Origin: an uncultured Mycoplasmatota bacterium | GTDB lineage: Bacteria; Bacillota_I; Bacilli_A; RF39; UBA660 | Length of the DNA stretch: 60,447 nucleotides | Direction of reading: 5' to 3' | NCBI GenBank assembly: GCA_947056845.1 | Contig: CAMSCJ010000012.1 | Location: 1-60,447 of the forward strand | In this document: positions 1 to 7,402 of the stretch, in pieces | Layout of the letters: the number at the start of each line of letters is the position of its first letter | How positions within the stretch are numbered: the first letter of the stretch is position 1 | Translations under genes and position numbers: made by a program | The notes under the pieces: generated by a model | Seen by the model: only the letters and a program-made list of their open reading frames with translations | Told to the model about the DNA's origin: nothing | Databases searched by the model: none

Positions 1-57
1 AATGCTATAATAAATATATCAAAGTGATTTAGAAATAGTAATTTGAAAGTGAGATGT

Positions 58-534
58 ATGACTATGGATATGAAAAAATTTTCTTTAGCAAAACACGATC
101 CACGAATAATAGAGTTAATAAACGAAACAGAACATAAAACCTTAGCAATCTGGGCAATAGATTGTTTTAATAGAGGTAGATATTTATTTAATAAAGATTA
201 TCCAGAAAATCAAATTATAGATAAGGCTTTAAATATTTTAAAATTATGGATAAATGATGAAATAACAATGTGGGAAGCAAGAAAATATTGTTGGGTAGTA
301 TTGAAAGCAGCAAGGGAAATAGAAGCAAAGGATAAAGTGGCTTGTCAAATTCTTCGAGCTTGTTCTCATACTTTAGCAACCTGTCATGTTCCTACTCATT
401 CTGAAGGTGCAAGTATGTACGTAATATCAGCAATTAAAATTTTTTATAAAGATAAAGAAAATGTTATTGAATTAATGGAAAAAGAACGAAAATGGCAAAT
501 AAATCATTTATTAGATTTGAAAGTAAAAAAATAA
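58..534 (+). CDS. Imm-5-like putative immunity protein
   Basis: A 158-residue soluble, helix-rich protein resembling the Imm-5-like putative immunity proteins: an Ala/Asp-rich N-terminal helix (LAIWAIDCFNRGRYLF), a middle helix with an EITMWEARKY-type motif, and a conserved C-terminal helix with a CSHTLATCHVPTHSEGAS core. The ATG at 58 is preferred because GTGAG lies about 6 bases upstream; an in-frame TTG at 43 and ATGs at 64 and 70 are alternatives. No toxin gene is next to it in the visible sequence, so the immunity role is inherited from the family name only. The upstream 57 bases hold no other gene. Confidence 0.6.
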   Translation: MTMDMKKFSLAKHDPRIIELINETEHKTLAIWAIDCFNRGRYLFNKDYPENQIIDKALNILKLWINDEITMWEARKYCWVVLKAAREIEAKDKVACQILRACSHTLATCHVPTHSEGASMYVISAIKIFYKDKENVIELMEKERKWQINHLLDLKVKK

Positions 535-599
535 TATAAATTACAATTTAGTAGTTTGTTAGAAAAATAGTAATTTAATAATTAGTTAAAAGTTTTGAT

Positions 600-1139
600 T
601 TAATTTTCAAGACTTTTTTCTTTGTATTCAGTATTTATAATCTCGAGTATTTCTTCTGGGGCTTCTTTACAATTATTATTAAGCCACTTTTTGATAACAG
701 CAGTTAGCCCTGCTTTAAAAAATTCTATATGATAATCCATATTTTTTGTTGTACCATAAAATTTTATCATCTCTTCGGTTTCTAAATTTAGATTGTAGTA
801 GTCAGAAAAGTCAAAATTTAGTTTAAAAAGTGTTTTATAAAATATAGGGTTTTCTTTAACATTTTTTAGAAGTGGCAAAAAATTATAAGAGTGTTTATGC
901 TCATCTCTTTCTGTTGGATACAAAGAAAGATAATCATTCCACATTTTTTCTTTAATCTTATCTGCTAAATCATATATATCAATATAATTAGCATAAAAAG
1001 TTGAACGATTTATTTTAGCTAACTTAACAATATCAGTAACATTTATTTTTTCCAATTCTTTATCTTGAATAAGTTGTAAAAATACTTTTGTAATTTTCTC
1101 TTGTGATTGTCTTTTCTTTTTATTTTCAGGAATATTCAT
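600..1139 (-). CDS. TetR/AcrR-family transcriptional regulator
   Basis: A 179-residue TetR-type repressor. Residues about 12-60 form the HTH: QEKITKVFLQLI, then INVTDIVKLAKINRSTFYANY, the usual helix 2-turn-helix 3 ending in the TFYxxY signature. The C-terminal part (about 75-179) is helical and ends in a YHIEFFKAGLTAVIKKWL segment typical of the TetR group found in Clostridia. GGAGGT lies 5 bases before the ATG. It is divergent from a small-protein/membrane-protein operon, with two CCAACA/TGTTGG palindromes between them, so it most likely represses that operon and itself. The ligand is unknown. Confidence 0.88.
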   Translation of the reverse strand: MNIPENKKKRQSQEKITKVFLQLIQDKELEKINVTDIVKLAKINRSTFYANYIDIYDLADKIKEKMWNDYLSLYPTERDEHKHSYNFLPLLKNVKENPIFYKTLFKLNFDFSDYYNLNLETEEMIKFYGTTKNMDYHIEFFKAGLTAVIKKWLNNNCKEAPEEILEIINTEYKEKSLEN

Positions 1140-1156
1140 ACATTACCTCCATTATT

Positions 1157-1202
1157 CCAACATTTGTGCATAATGTGTTGGTTGAATTCCAACATCTGTT
1201 GG
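1157..1202. promoter_or_regulatory. Two TetR-type operators in the divergent promoter region
   Basis: CCAACA (1157-1162) pairs with TGTTGG (1176-1181), and a compact palindrome CCAACATCTGTTGG fills 1189-1202. The second lies inside the spacer of a promoter reading right (TTGAAT 1182-1187, 18 bases, TATACT 1206-1211). Binding there would block RNA polymerase. The arrangement next to a TetR gene supports autoregulation plus control of the divergent operon. Confidence 0.75.
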
Positions 1203-1262
1203 TATTATACTATAAATGTATTAACAAGACAACTTATTTTGTTATGAGTGGAGGTGAAATAT

Positions 1263-1535
1263 ATGGCAAAGTCAAAAATAGTTAAAGCAAATAAAAAAAT
1301 TGCAGAAAAAGTAACTAAAGGTTATAAAGCTATCGAAAATAGTGTAACATCTAGTTTTAAGAAAATGTCTGATTCTGTTGTTAAAAGTTATACAAAGATT
1401 GAAGATAAATTTGTAGATCAATATTTAACAAAAGATGGCGAAACTATAGAAGATGCCAAAGCAAGATTAAAAAAAGAAGAACAGATGAAAAAAGAGGAAC
1501 AAGCCCAAAAAATTGCTGATTCCATAAGAAGATAG
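1263..1535 (+). CDS. Small basic coiled-coil protein of the TetR-controlled operon
   Basis: A 90-residue, Lys-rich, mainly helical protein without membrane segment. It starts MAKSKIVKANKKIAEK, has a central repeat-like SSFKKMSDSVVKSY / TKIEDKFVDQY region, and an acidic/basic helix at the end (DAKARLKKEEQMKKEEQA). Similar small proteins sit beside TetR genes in Lachnospiraceae-like bacteria, but no biochemical role is known to me. The ATG at 1263 is chosen over a GTG at 1248 because GGAGGTG (1250-1256) is correctly spaced for it. The next gene starts 13 bases after its stop. Confidence 0.75.
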   Translation: MAKSKIVKANKKIAEKVTKGYKAIENSVTSSFKKMSDSVVKSYTKIEDKFVDQYLTKDGETIEDAKARLKKEEQMKKEEQAQKIADSIRR

Positions 1536-1548
1536 GAGGAGAAAGAAT

Positions 1549-1953
1549 ATGAAAAAAGAAACTTTATTAGAAATTATTTTAGGAACTATTGGAGGCCTTA
1601 TATTTGCTATTGGTATGTGTATGGGACTTATTCCAGAGTGGGATATGTCAAAAACAGGCATTATTGTTGCAGTAATTGGATTTATTATACTTTTATGTAT
1701 TATACCAGTATATAGAAAAAGTCATCCAAGAAAGCCACATGGACCTATCAATTGGGGAATAGTACTCGCATGGATTATAGGTATTGTTGGAGCTTTAGTG
1801 ATGGGATATGGAATGAGTAAAGTAATGGTTGGAGAGGCTACTAAAACTGATATGTTAATCGGTATTATAACAGGTATAGTAGGACTTATCATTTGTGTTT
1901 TAGACTATCCAATTTATTCTTATATAAAAGGCGAAAAAAGTAATAAAAATTGA
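1549..1953 (+). CDS. Four-segment membrane protein of the TetR-controlled operon
   Basis: A 134-residue integral membrane protein with four hydrophobic segments at about residues 5-27, 38-56, 69-90 and 103-123, separated by short loops; the loop after segment 2 is basic (YRKSHPRKPHGP). AGGAGG precedes the ATG. It follows the coiled-coil protein by 13 bases, so both are probably co-transcribed from the TetR-controlled promoter. No transporter motif is recognisable; a role in envelope stress or drug response is only a guess from the TetR context. Confidence 0.75.
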   Translation: MKKETLLEIILGTIGGLIFAIGMCMGLIPEWDMSKTGIIVAVIGFIILLCIIPVYRKSHPRKPHGPINWGIVLAWIIGIVGALVMGYGMSKVMVGEATKTDMLIGIITGIVGLIICVLDYPIYSYIKGEKSNKN

Positions 1954-2012
1954 TGGCGGACTTGTTATTCTGCCTTTTATAATTTATGATTTAAAGTATG
2001 GAGGTTATTCTT

Positions 2013-2873
2013 ATGAAGAAGAATATATATAAGCTTTTTCACCCTAATAATGTATTGATAATTAGTGGCATATTTATTATTGTTATATCATTATTATATT
2101 TAGTTCTTTTTGATAAGTTTAATACTCCAATTTCCTATGTTTTATATTTACTTATGTCTTATTCTTTTATTATTCTATGTGTAAAAATATATGAAGTTAT
2201 AGTAAAAATAATCAATAAGGTAATAGACAATAATAAGCATTTAAGAAAATATCGAGATGATCCAAAAATAAGACATCGAATATCTTTATTTTGTTCACTT
2301 GCATTAAATATAATATATGTTACATTTAAACTGATAACTGGTATATGGTATAAATCATTATGGCTAATTTCTTTTGCTATTTATTACTTTATATTAGTAA
2401 TTACAAGGATAAATATAGCAAAAGAAGAATTAAAGAAAGAGGTATCCTTACAAGAAGAATATTTAAAATACCGTAAAATAGGGATTATATTACTTTTTGT
2501 AAATTTATTTCTAGCAATTATAATATTAGTTATTGTAAATCAAAAAATCATTATTAGTTATAATCAGATTATTTGTATTACAATAGCAGTTTATACTTTT
2601 TATTTAATGATTAGTAGTGTTAGAAGTTTAATTAAGTATCGAAAATACAAAAGTCCTTTGATGGTTTCGGCAAAAGTAGTAAATGTTGTGACCAGTTTAA
2701 TTTCTATGTTATCTTTAGAAATTGCAATGCTTGGAACTTTTGGAGTTGAAAAAGTGGAATTTAATGAAACAATGATTATGGCAACAGGCGGAGGAATTAG
2801 TATCATTATTATCATTATTTCTTTGTATATGATAATTAAATCTACTGAATGGTTAAATGATAATACTAAATGA
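2013..2873 (+). CDS. Polytopic membrane protein of unknown function
   Basis: A 286-residue protein with about seven or eight hydrophobic segments (roughly 15-35, 45-65, 90-110, 115-135, 155-172, 185-203, 228-246, 258-277). A basic cytoplasmic loop near residues 72-92 contains NKHLRKYRDDPKIRHR. GGAGG at 2000-2004 fits the ATG at 2013, better than an in-frame ATG at 1998. No family is recognised with certainty. Downstream lies a fragment of an XRE-type regulator in the same orientation, and such regulator/membrane-protein pairs are common in Clostridia, so it may once have been regulated by that protein. Confidence 0.7.
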   Translation: MKKNIYKLFHPNNVLIISGIFIIVISLLYLVLFDKFNTPISYVLYLLMSYSFIILCVKIYEVIVKIINKVIDNNKHLRKYRDDPKIRHRISLFCSLALNIIYVTFKLITGIWYKSLWLISFAIYYFILVITRINIAKEELKKEVSLQEEYLKYRKIGIILLFVNLFLAIIILVIVNQKIIISYNQIICITIAVYTFYLMISSVRSLIKYRKYKSPLMVSAKVVNVVTSLISMLSLEIAMLGTFGVEKVEFNETMIMATGGGISIIIIIISLYMIIKSTEWLNDNTK

Positions 2874-2892
2874 CAAATTAAAATTAATATGA

Positions 2893-3105
2893 CAGATTAA
2901 TCAAAAATATTTTGGATTTTATTGCTTATGTCATTTGCATAACGAAAGAGGAAATAGTATTCCTGATGTTTCCATTTTAAAAAGTCTTTCTAATATTCTT
3001 AATGTTAGTGGAACTGAATTAATAAATGGTGAACGTATTAATAATGAAAAATTAGAAAGTGCTGACAAAGTTATAATTGATAATTTAAATATAGGTAAAA
3101 AATAA
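2893..3105 (+). pseudogene. C-terminal remnant of an XRE-family HTH regulator
   Basis: The frame read from 2893 to the TAA at 3103-3105 contains ERGNSIPDVSILKSLS followed by LNVSGTELINGERI, the classic end of a Cro/cI helix-turn-helix domain (WERGxSxPDxxxLxxLxxxLxVxxxELLxGER). The first helices are absent: upstream in this frame is unrelated sequence and a TGA at 2890. There is no start codon with a ribosome binding site, so this looks like a decayed regulator. Its stop overlaps the start of the next, also damaged, gene (TAATG). Confidence 0.7.
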
Positions 3106-3629
3106 TGAAAAAGAAAAATAAAATTATTATTACTTTGTCAATAATTATGTTAATAACTTTACTATTTATTTTAGGTATATTCTTTTATAATAATTATAAC
3201 AAGATTATTGTTTATCAGTTTGATGATGAATCGGAAATTTTGGTTTTGCTGGAGGGAAGTATCATTTATTCTAATAATGGCAATGTTTTTGATATTGGTT
3301 TGTTTTTTCTTAAGAACGATTCAAAAGTAGATATTGAAAAATTACAGGATGCTCAACTAGAGATTCATTTTGATAATATGGGTTAGCATTATATAGCACC
3401 ATATATTGATAATGGTGAAAGTTTTTATGATTGGCTTTCGTCTATAAATTTTTATCAAATGAATTTTCCAGGGGAGATGGTTGGAAATGATTTTGGTATT
3501 CTAGAACGTGATAAATTCCCAAGTAATATGACAGTTGTTATAAATTATACAGATTCTAATCAAAATTTTATTCAAGAGAAATTTAATATTAATTATAAAG
3601 TATTAGCGTCTAGTCGATTATTTGGCTAG
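3105..3629 (+). pseudogene. Membrane-anchored protein split by an in-frame TAG
   Basis: An N-terminal membrane anchor (MKKKNKIIITLSIIMLITLL) is followed by a beta-rich region up to a TAG at 3384-3386 (93 codons). The same frame stays open for another 80 codons to a TAG at 3627-3629 with ordinary composition (for example YIDNGESFYDWLSSINFY and NMTVVINYTDSN). The unbroken reading would be about 174 residues: a short cytoplasmic tail, one membrane segment and an extracellular domain. It overlaps the XRE remnant by one base, as in regulator/anchored-sensor pairs. A nonsense mutation is the simplest explanation; the 93-residue form may still be made. Confidence 0.6.
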
Positions 3630-3692
3630 TTTTTTTATTTTACAAATTTTGTTACTAATGTTATAATAGGTAATATTCAAGTGGAGGTATAT

Positions 3693-4145
3693 ATGGAAAA
3701 GTATATAATATTAGAAATTATTCCAACGGCAACTAAAGATGGCGATATTGTGCAACTATCAGCTTTAAAAATTCATAATTTAAAATTAATTGATCGTTTT
3801 GATTATCGTTTAAATGAAAATAAAATACCATATCGTGATTTAATAAAAATGATAAGTTATGATAAAGATAAATTTATTTATAAGAATTCCACTAAAAAGA
3901 TACTGTCAGCATTTAAAAAGTGGTGTAAAAATTATGATTTATTAATTATTGATAATTCATATACATTAAATTATTTAGAAGGACTTAATAATAAAAAAGA
4001 ATCTATTTTTAAGTATTTAAATATGAAATATAATGATGACATTATTGAAGAAGTTATTAAAAAATATAAACTAGAACCTAGTGATTATATTGTTGATTTA
4101 TTATATGAAGCGCTAATCTATGAAAGTAATAATAAAAATAATTAA
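3693..4145 (+). CDS. Degenerate DnaQ-like exonuclease-fold protein
   Basis: A 150-residue protein whose order of elements follows the DEDD 3'-5' exonuclease fold: a first strand MEKYIILEIIPTAT followed by IVQLSALKI (compare a DxE strand then an IxxIGAxxI strand in active enzymes), an FKKWCKNYDLLIIDN segment resembling exonuclease motif II, and a C-terminal DYIVDLLYEAL helix. The first catalytic Asp of the DxE motif is replaced by Leu, so activity is unlikely. GGAGGT at 3683-3688 supports ATG 3693 over GTG 3681. The family assignment is moderate; it could be another small alpha/beta protein. Confidence 0.45.
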   Translation: MEKYIILEIIPTATKDGDIVQLSALKIHNLKLIDRFDYRLNENKIPYRDLIKMISYDKDKFIYKNSTKKILSAFKKWCKNYDLLIIDNSYTLNYLEGLNNKKESIFKYLNMKYNDDIIEEVIKKYKLEPSDYIVDLLYEALIYESNNKNN

Positions 4146-4293
4146 TTTATTATTGTAATGTTAATATGAAAGTTATAAAAAAGAGTATTTAAAGAATTTT
4201 AAATATTGCGATAATCTTGGTAATTTTGCAAGAATTCATAAATGTTTATATCATGATATTGTCTATGCTTGTAAACAATTTAAAAATCAAAAT

Positions 4294-4914
4294 ATGATGT
4301 TAGAATTCCTGCCAAAAATAAAAACAATAGGTAATTTGCACATTAAAGGTAGTATTTTACCGGCATATTTAGTTTCTGATAATAATTTAGAAATAGTTTT
4401 TTATTTAACTGAGTGGGGTAGTGATTATACACTAAATAAATATTATAAAGAAAATATGGATGATGGAAATTTAAATGCGATAGCTATTATTTTAAACAAT
4501 TTAAAACATAATATTTTGGCTTTACATAGAAATGGTATAATTCATGGTGATATTCATGATGATAATGTATTAGTAGATTCAAATACTAATACAGCAAGCA
4601 TTATTGATTTTGATAACTGTGCTTATAAGAATTTTAAAATGAATCCTGATTATTGTACTTGGTTTGCTAGCGACTATATAAATAAATATGGTATAAATAA
4701 AGAATTGGATGTATTTTTATTTAATTATTTGACAGTTATGCTGATGAATAAGTTAGCAGATTATTATAGTACCGAAGAGTATATTATACATGGAGAAAAT
4801 AAATATTTTAAAGAAAATGATGATTATAAAAATATATGTGATACACTTCTTTTAGAAGCAAAGAAACCAAGCGATAAATTTTTAATCGATAATTATCAAA
4901 AAGTATTAAAGTAG
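4294..4914 (+). CDS. Protein-kinase-like C-lobe protein, N-lobe missing
   Basis: The central part carries a kinase catalytic loop, HGDIHDDNVLVD (HxDxxxxN), followed by IIDFDNC in place of the DFG metal-binding motif, as in aminoglycoside-phosphotransferase and Rio-like kinases. The Gly-rich loop and catalytic Lys of an N-lobe are absent from the 206-residue product. The frame is open upstream to 4165 with kinase-like sequence (ending YACKQFKNQN) but without a start codon; a different frame starts with ATG at 4166 and stops after eight codons. A frameshift near 4166-4195 may have removed the N-terminus. ATG 4294 has no clear ribosome binding site. Confidence 0.5.
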   Translation: MMLEFLPKIKTIGNLHIKGSILPAYLVSDNNLEIVFYLTEWGSDYTLNKYYKENMDDGNLNAIAIILNNLKHNILALHRNGIIHGDIHDDNVLVDSNTNTASIIDFDNCAYKNFKMNPDYCTWFASDYINKYGINKELDVFLFNYLTVMLMNKLADYYSTEEYIIHGENKYFKENDDYKNICDTLLLEAKKPSDKFLIDNYQKVLK

Positions 4915-4923
4915 AGGTTATAT

Positions 4924-5523
4924 ATGAAGAAAAAAAGAGTTGAGAGTGAATTTACAAATTTAAAAAAGCAAACATTAAAAAAAGAGAAGAAAAGTAAAAA
5001 TTTAACAAATATTAGTTGGGTTATAAAAATATCTATTTTAGCATTTTTTATTTCTTTTGGCTTTTCGTTTGCGTCAGAAATGATTATTCCTAATGTTAAT
5101 ATCATAGTAGGTATTTTATTAGTAATTTTATTTATTATTATAGGCATTATTTTTGATATGATAGGTATGAGTGTTGCAAGTGCAGACCCTGTACCATTTC
5201 ATTCAATGGGGGCTAGAAAAGTTAAAGGAGCTAAATTAGCTATTAAATTTAAAAAGAATTCAGATAAGGTTAGCTCATTTTGTAATGATGTTATAGGCGA
5301 TATTTGTGGAATTGTATCAGGTTCAGCAGGTGCGATTGTATCGGCTAATTTATCAATTAAATTAAATGTTAATGCTTTTTTGGTAACATTGATTGTGATG
5401 GCTATAATTTCAGCATTAACAATTGGTGGGAAAGCCTTATTTAAAAGTTATGCGATTAATAAAAGTAATATAATTTTATATAATTTTTGTAGAATTATAA
5501 GCATATTTTATAAAGGAGATTAA
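4924..5523 (+). CDS. CorB-like (DUF21-type) membrane protein
   Basis: A 199-residue membrane protein: a basic N-terminal tail (about 1-28), hydrophobic segments near 32-50, 56-82, 128-148 and 152-172, and between them a conserved-looking loop VASADPVPFHSMGARKVKGA. This loop and length resemble short proteins annotated as Mg/Co transporter CorB-like in Firmicutes, which contain only the CNNM/DUF21 membrane part and no CBS domains. Transport activity is not demonstrated by the sequence. It starts 9 bases after the kinase-like gene with AGAGG upstream, so the two are likely transcribed together. Confidence 0.55.
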   Translation: MKKKRVESEFTNLKKQTLKKEKKSKNLTNISWVIKISILAFFISFGFSFASEMIIPNVNIIVGILLVILFIIIGIIFDMIGMSVASADPVPFHSMGARKVKGAKLAIKFKKNSDKVSSFCNDVIGDICGIVSGSAGAIVSANLSIKLNVNAFLVTLIVMAIISALTIGGKALFKSYAINKSNIILYNFCRIISIFYKGD

Positions 5524-5537
5524 CAATATAAATTAGA

Positions 5538-5611
5538 CGGTTTCAATTTATAGAATATTTTATCTGTTAAAAATTTGACAAAATAAAAAAAATTTTATAC
5601 AATTGAAATCG
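5538..5611. promoter_or_regulatory. Promoter and split inverted repeat upstream of the Nudix regulator
   Basis: A near-consensus promoter is present: TTGACA at 5575-5580, a 17-base spacer and TACAAT at 5598-5603. It is bracketed by CGGTTTCAATT (5538-5548) and AATTGAAATCG (5601-5611), which are inverse complements with one mismatch; the right arm overlaps the -10 box. The arrangement suggests a two-site operator, perhaps for the autoregulating NrtR-like protein encoded immediately downstream. Confidence 0.6.
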
Positions 5612-5640
5612 TGTGTTAAAAACTTGGAGGAAGGATTAAA

Positions 5641-6321
5641 ATGAATCTAGGAAAAAATTACAACAATATTCTTGAAACGTTAGTTAGTATTTTTACGGTT
5701 GAAGATGGAGAAATGAAAGTTTTATTAATGCGAAAGAAAACTGAACCATATAAGGGCTATTGGATATTGCCTGGAGGGTTAGTTAGAAATGATGAAACTT
5801 TAGAAGATTGTGTAACAGATGCGATTTTAGATAAAACGGGGTTATCATCAATGTATTTAGAACAGGCTAATTCATTTAGTAGTTTGGATAGGGATCCTGA
5901 AGAAAGAATTATTGCGTTTAGTTTTTTAGGCCTTATTGATAGTATAACAGTTCGTTTAAAAAGAATTGAAAAGGAAGAATATGAAACAAATTGGTTTAGT
6001 ATTGATTCAATTCCTAAAATGGGATATGATCATGATACTATTCTTAATAAAACAATTGAAATATTAAAAAATAAATTAAGTGATTATTCATTTTTAAAAT
6101 ATTTATTTCCAAGTGATTTTACATTACCAGAACTTCAAAATGTTTATGAGCAATTAACACGAATAAAGATTGATCGAAGAAATTTTCGCAAAAAGATATT
6201 AAATTCTGAGTTGATTGAGACTACTGGTGATAAAAATGAAGGTTATACAGGTAGACCTGCTAATTTATACCGTTTTAAACCAAATAATTTTAATATAAAT
6301 ACATTTGGAGAATCTGTATAA
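5641..6321 (+). CDS. NrtR-like Nudix-domain transcriptional regulator
   Basis: A 226-residue two-domain protein. Residues about 10-145 form a Nudix domain with the expected GYWILPGGLVR strand-loop, but the Nudix box is degenerate: where REUxEExGU is needed, the protein has DAILDKTGL, so hydrolysis is unlikely. Residues about 150-226 form a winged helix ending TGRPANLYRFKP, the hallmark of NrtR-type regulators that sense ADP-ribose or related nucleotides and control NAD metabolism. A strong ribosome binding site (GGAGGA) precedes the ATG. No NAD gene is adjacent; the str operon follows from its own promoter. The target regulon is unknown. Confidence 0.8.
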   Translation: MNLGKNYNNILETLVSIFTVEDGEMKVLLMRKKTEPYKGYWILPGGLVRNDETLEDCVTDAILDKTGLSSMYLEQANSFSSLDRDPEERIIAFSFLGLIDSITVRLKRIEKEEYETNWFSIDSIPKMGYDHDTILNKTIEILKNKLSDYSFLKYLFPSDFTLPELQNVYEQLTRIKIDRRNFRKKILNSELIETTGDKNEGYTGRPANLYRFKPNNFNINTFGESV

Positions 6322-6328
6322 AAAAAGA

Positions 6329-6395
6329 TTGACAAACATATAATAGAAGTGATATATTATTAATGCATTCATTAGAGATTTACTTTGGTAAATCT
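6329..6395 (+). promoter_or_regulatory. str operon promoter and leader hairpin
   Basis: TTGACA (6329-6334), an 18-base spacer and TATATT (6353-6358) form a good promoter for rpsL-rpsG-fusA. The leader then has a perfect 8-bp hairpin, AGATTTAC-TTTG-GTAAATCT (6376-6395), followed by an A/T run, and a short ACACCTGGATGTGT element (around 6415-6430) before the ribosome binding site. These may act in ribosomal-protein feedback or attenuation, which is inference. Confidence 0.6.
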
Positions 6396-6449
6396 TTAAT
6401 TAAGGGAAAAATGAAACACCTGGATGTGTGTAATGAAAGGAGGATATAA

Positions 6450-6869
6450 ATGCCTACTATTAATCAGATAATTAGAAAAGGAAGAACTGACAAAAGAAGA
6501 AAAACGAAAGCTCCTGCTTTAAATGTTGGGTATGATAGTCGTAAGAAAAAACAAACAGATAATACAGCACCACAGAAACGTGGAGTATGTACTCGTGTTG
6601 GGACTATGACACCAAAGAAACCAAACTCAGCGCTTCGTAAATACGCTCGTGTTAGATTATCTAATACTATGGAAGTTACTGCTTATATTCCTGGTGAAGG
6701 ACATAATTTGCAAGAACATAGTGTTGTTCTAATTCGTGGTGGACGTGTTAAAGACTTAATCGGTGTTCGTTATCATATTATTCGTGGTACTATGGATACT
6801 GCTGGTGTTGATAAAAGACGTCAAGGTCGTTCTAAATATGGAACAAAAAAACCAAAAGATAAAAAATAA
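6450..6869 (+). CDS. rpsL: 30S ribosomal protein S12
   Basis: A 139-residue S12, the decoding-centre protein of the small subunit. The conserved [11 protein letters not shown] loop (containing the Lys whose substitution gives streptomycin resistance in other bacteria) and the [17 protein letters not shown] loop are intact, with the wild-type Lys. The N-terminus has a modest insertion (around [14 protein letters not shown]) and the C-terminus the usual [10 protein letters not shown] tail. AAAGGAGG sits at optimal distance. First gene of the str operon, 38 bases before rpsG. Confidence 0.98.
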   Translation: MPTINQIIRKGRTDKRRKTKAPALNVGYDSRKKKQTDNTAPQKRGVCTRVGTMTPKKPNSALRKYARVRLSNTMEVTAYIPGEGHNLQEHSVVLIRGGRVKDLIGVRYHIIRGTMDTAGVDKRRQGRSKYGTKKPKDKK

Positions 6870-6907
6870 TAAATTTAAAAAAATTAAAGTAATGGAAGGA
6901 GGATATT

Positions 6908-7375
6908 ATGCGTAAAAGACGTGCTGTTAAAAGAGATGTTTTACCAGATCCCATATACAATTCAAAATTAGTTACAAAATTAATTAATACTATCATGAAT
7001 GATGGTAAAAAGGGTGTAGCTCAAAGAATTTTATATGATGCATTTGAGATTATTAAGAAAAAAACTGGTCAAGATCCAAATGAAGTATTTGAAAAAGCAA
7101 TTGCAAACATCCAACCCGCTTTAGAGGTTAAATCTCGTCGTGTTGGTGGAGCAAATTATCAAGTACCAATTGAAGTTCGTCCAGATCGTGCTCGTGCTTT
7201 AGCACTACGTTGGTTAGTTCAATATGCTAAAGGTAGAGGCGGACATTCAATGGCTGAAAATTTAGCAAATGAAATTATTGATGCATCTAATGGTGTAGGT
7301 GCAGCAGTTAAAAAGAGAGAAGATACACATAGAATGGCAGAAGCTAATAAGGCTTTCGCACATTATCGTTGGTAA
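6908..7375 (+). CDS. rpsG: 30S ribosomal protein S7
   Basis: A 155-residue S7, the primary assembly protein of the 30S head and, in other bacteria, the translational repressor of the str operon. It begins [20 protein letters not shown] and includes the conserved [16 protein letters not shown] segment and the C-terminal [20 protein letters not shown]. Length and motifs are normal. GGAAGGAGG precedes the ATG; fusA follows after 27 bases. Confidence 0.98.
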   Translation: MRKRRAVKRDVLPDPIYNSKLVTKLINTIMNDGKKGVAQRILYDAFEIIKKKTGQDPNEVFEKAIANIQPALEVKSRRVGGANYQVPIEVRPDRARALALRWLVQYAKGRGGHSMAENLANEIIDASNGVGAAVKKREDTHRMAEANKAFAHYRW

Positions 7376-7402
7376 TAAATTAAATATTGAAAGGAAAAAA
7401 AT

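Noticed and set aside
1103..1285. Plus-strand 60-codon frame covering the TetR start and operators
   Set aside because: It overlaps the operator region, lacks a ribosome site and runs over the well-supported start of the downstream gene in another frame.
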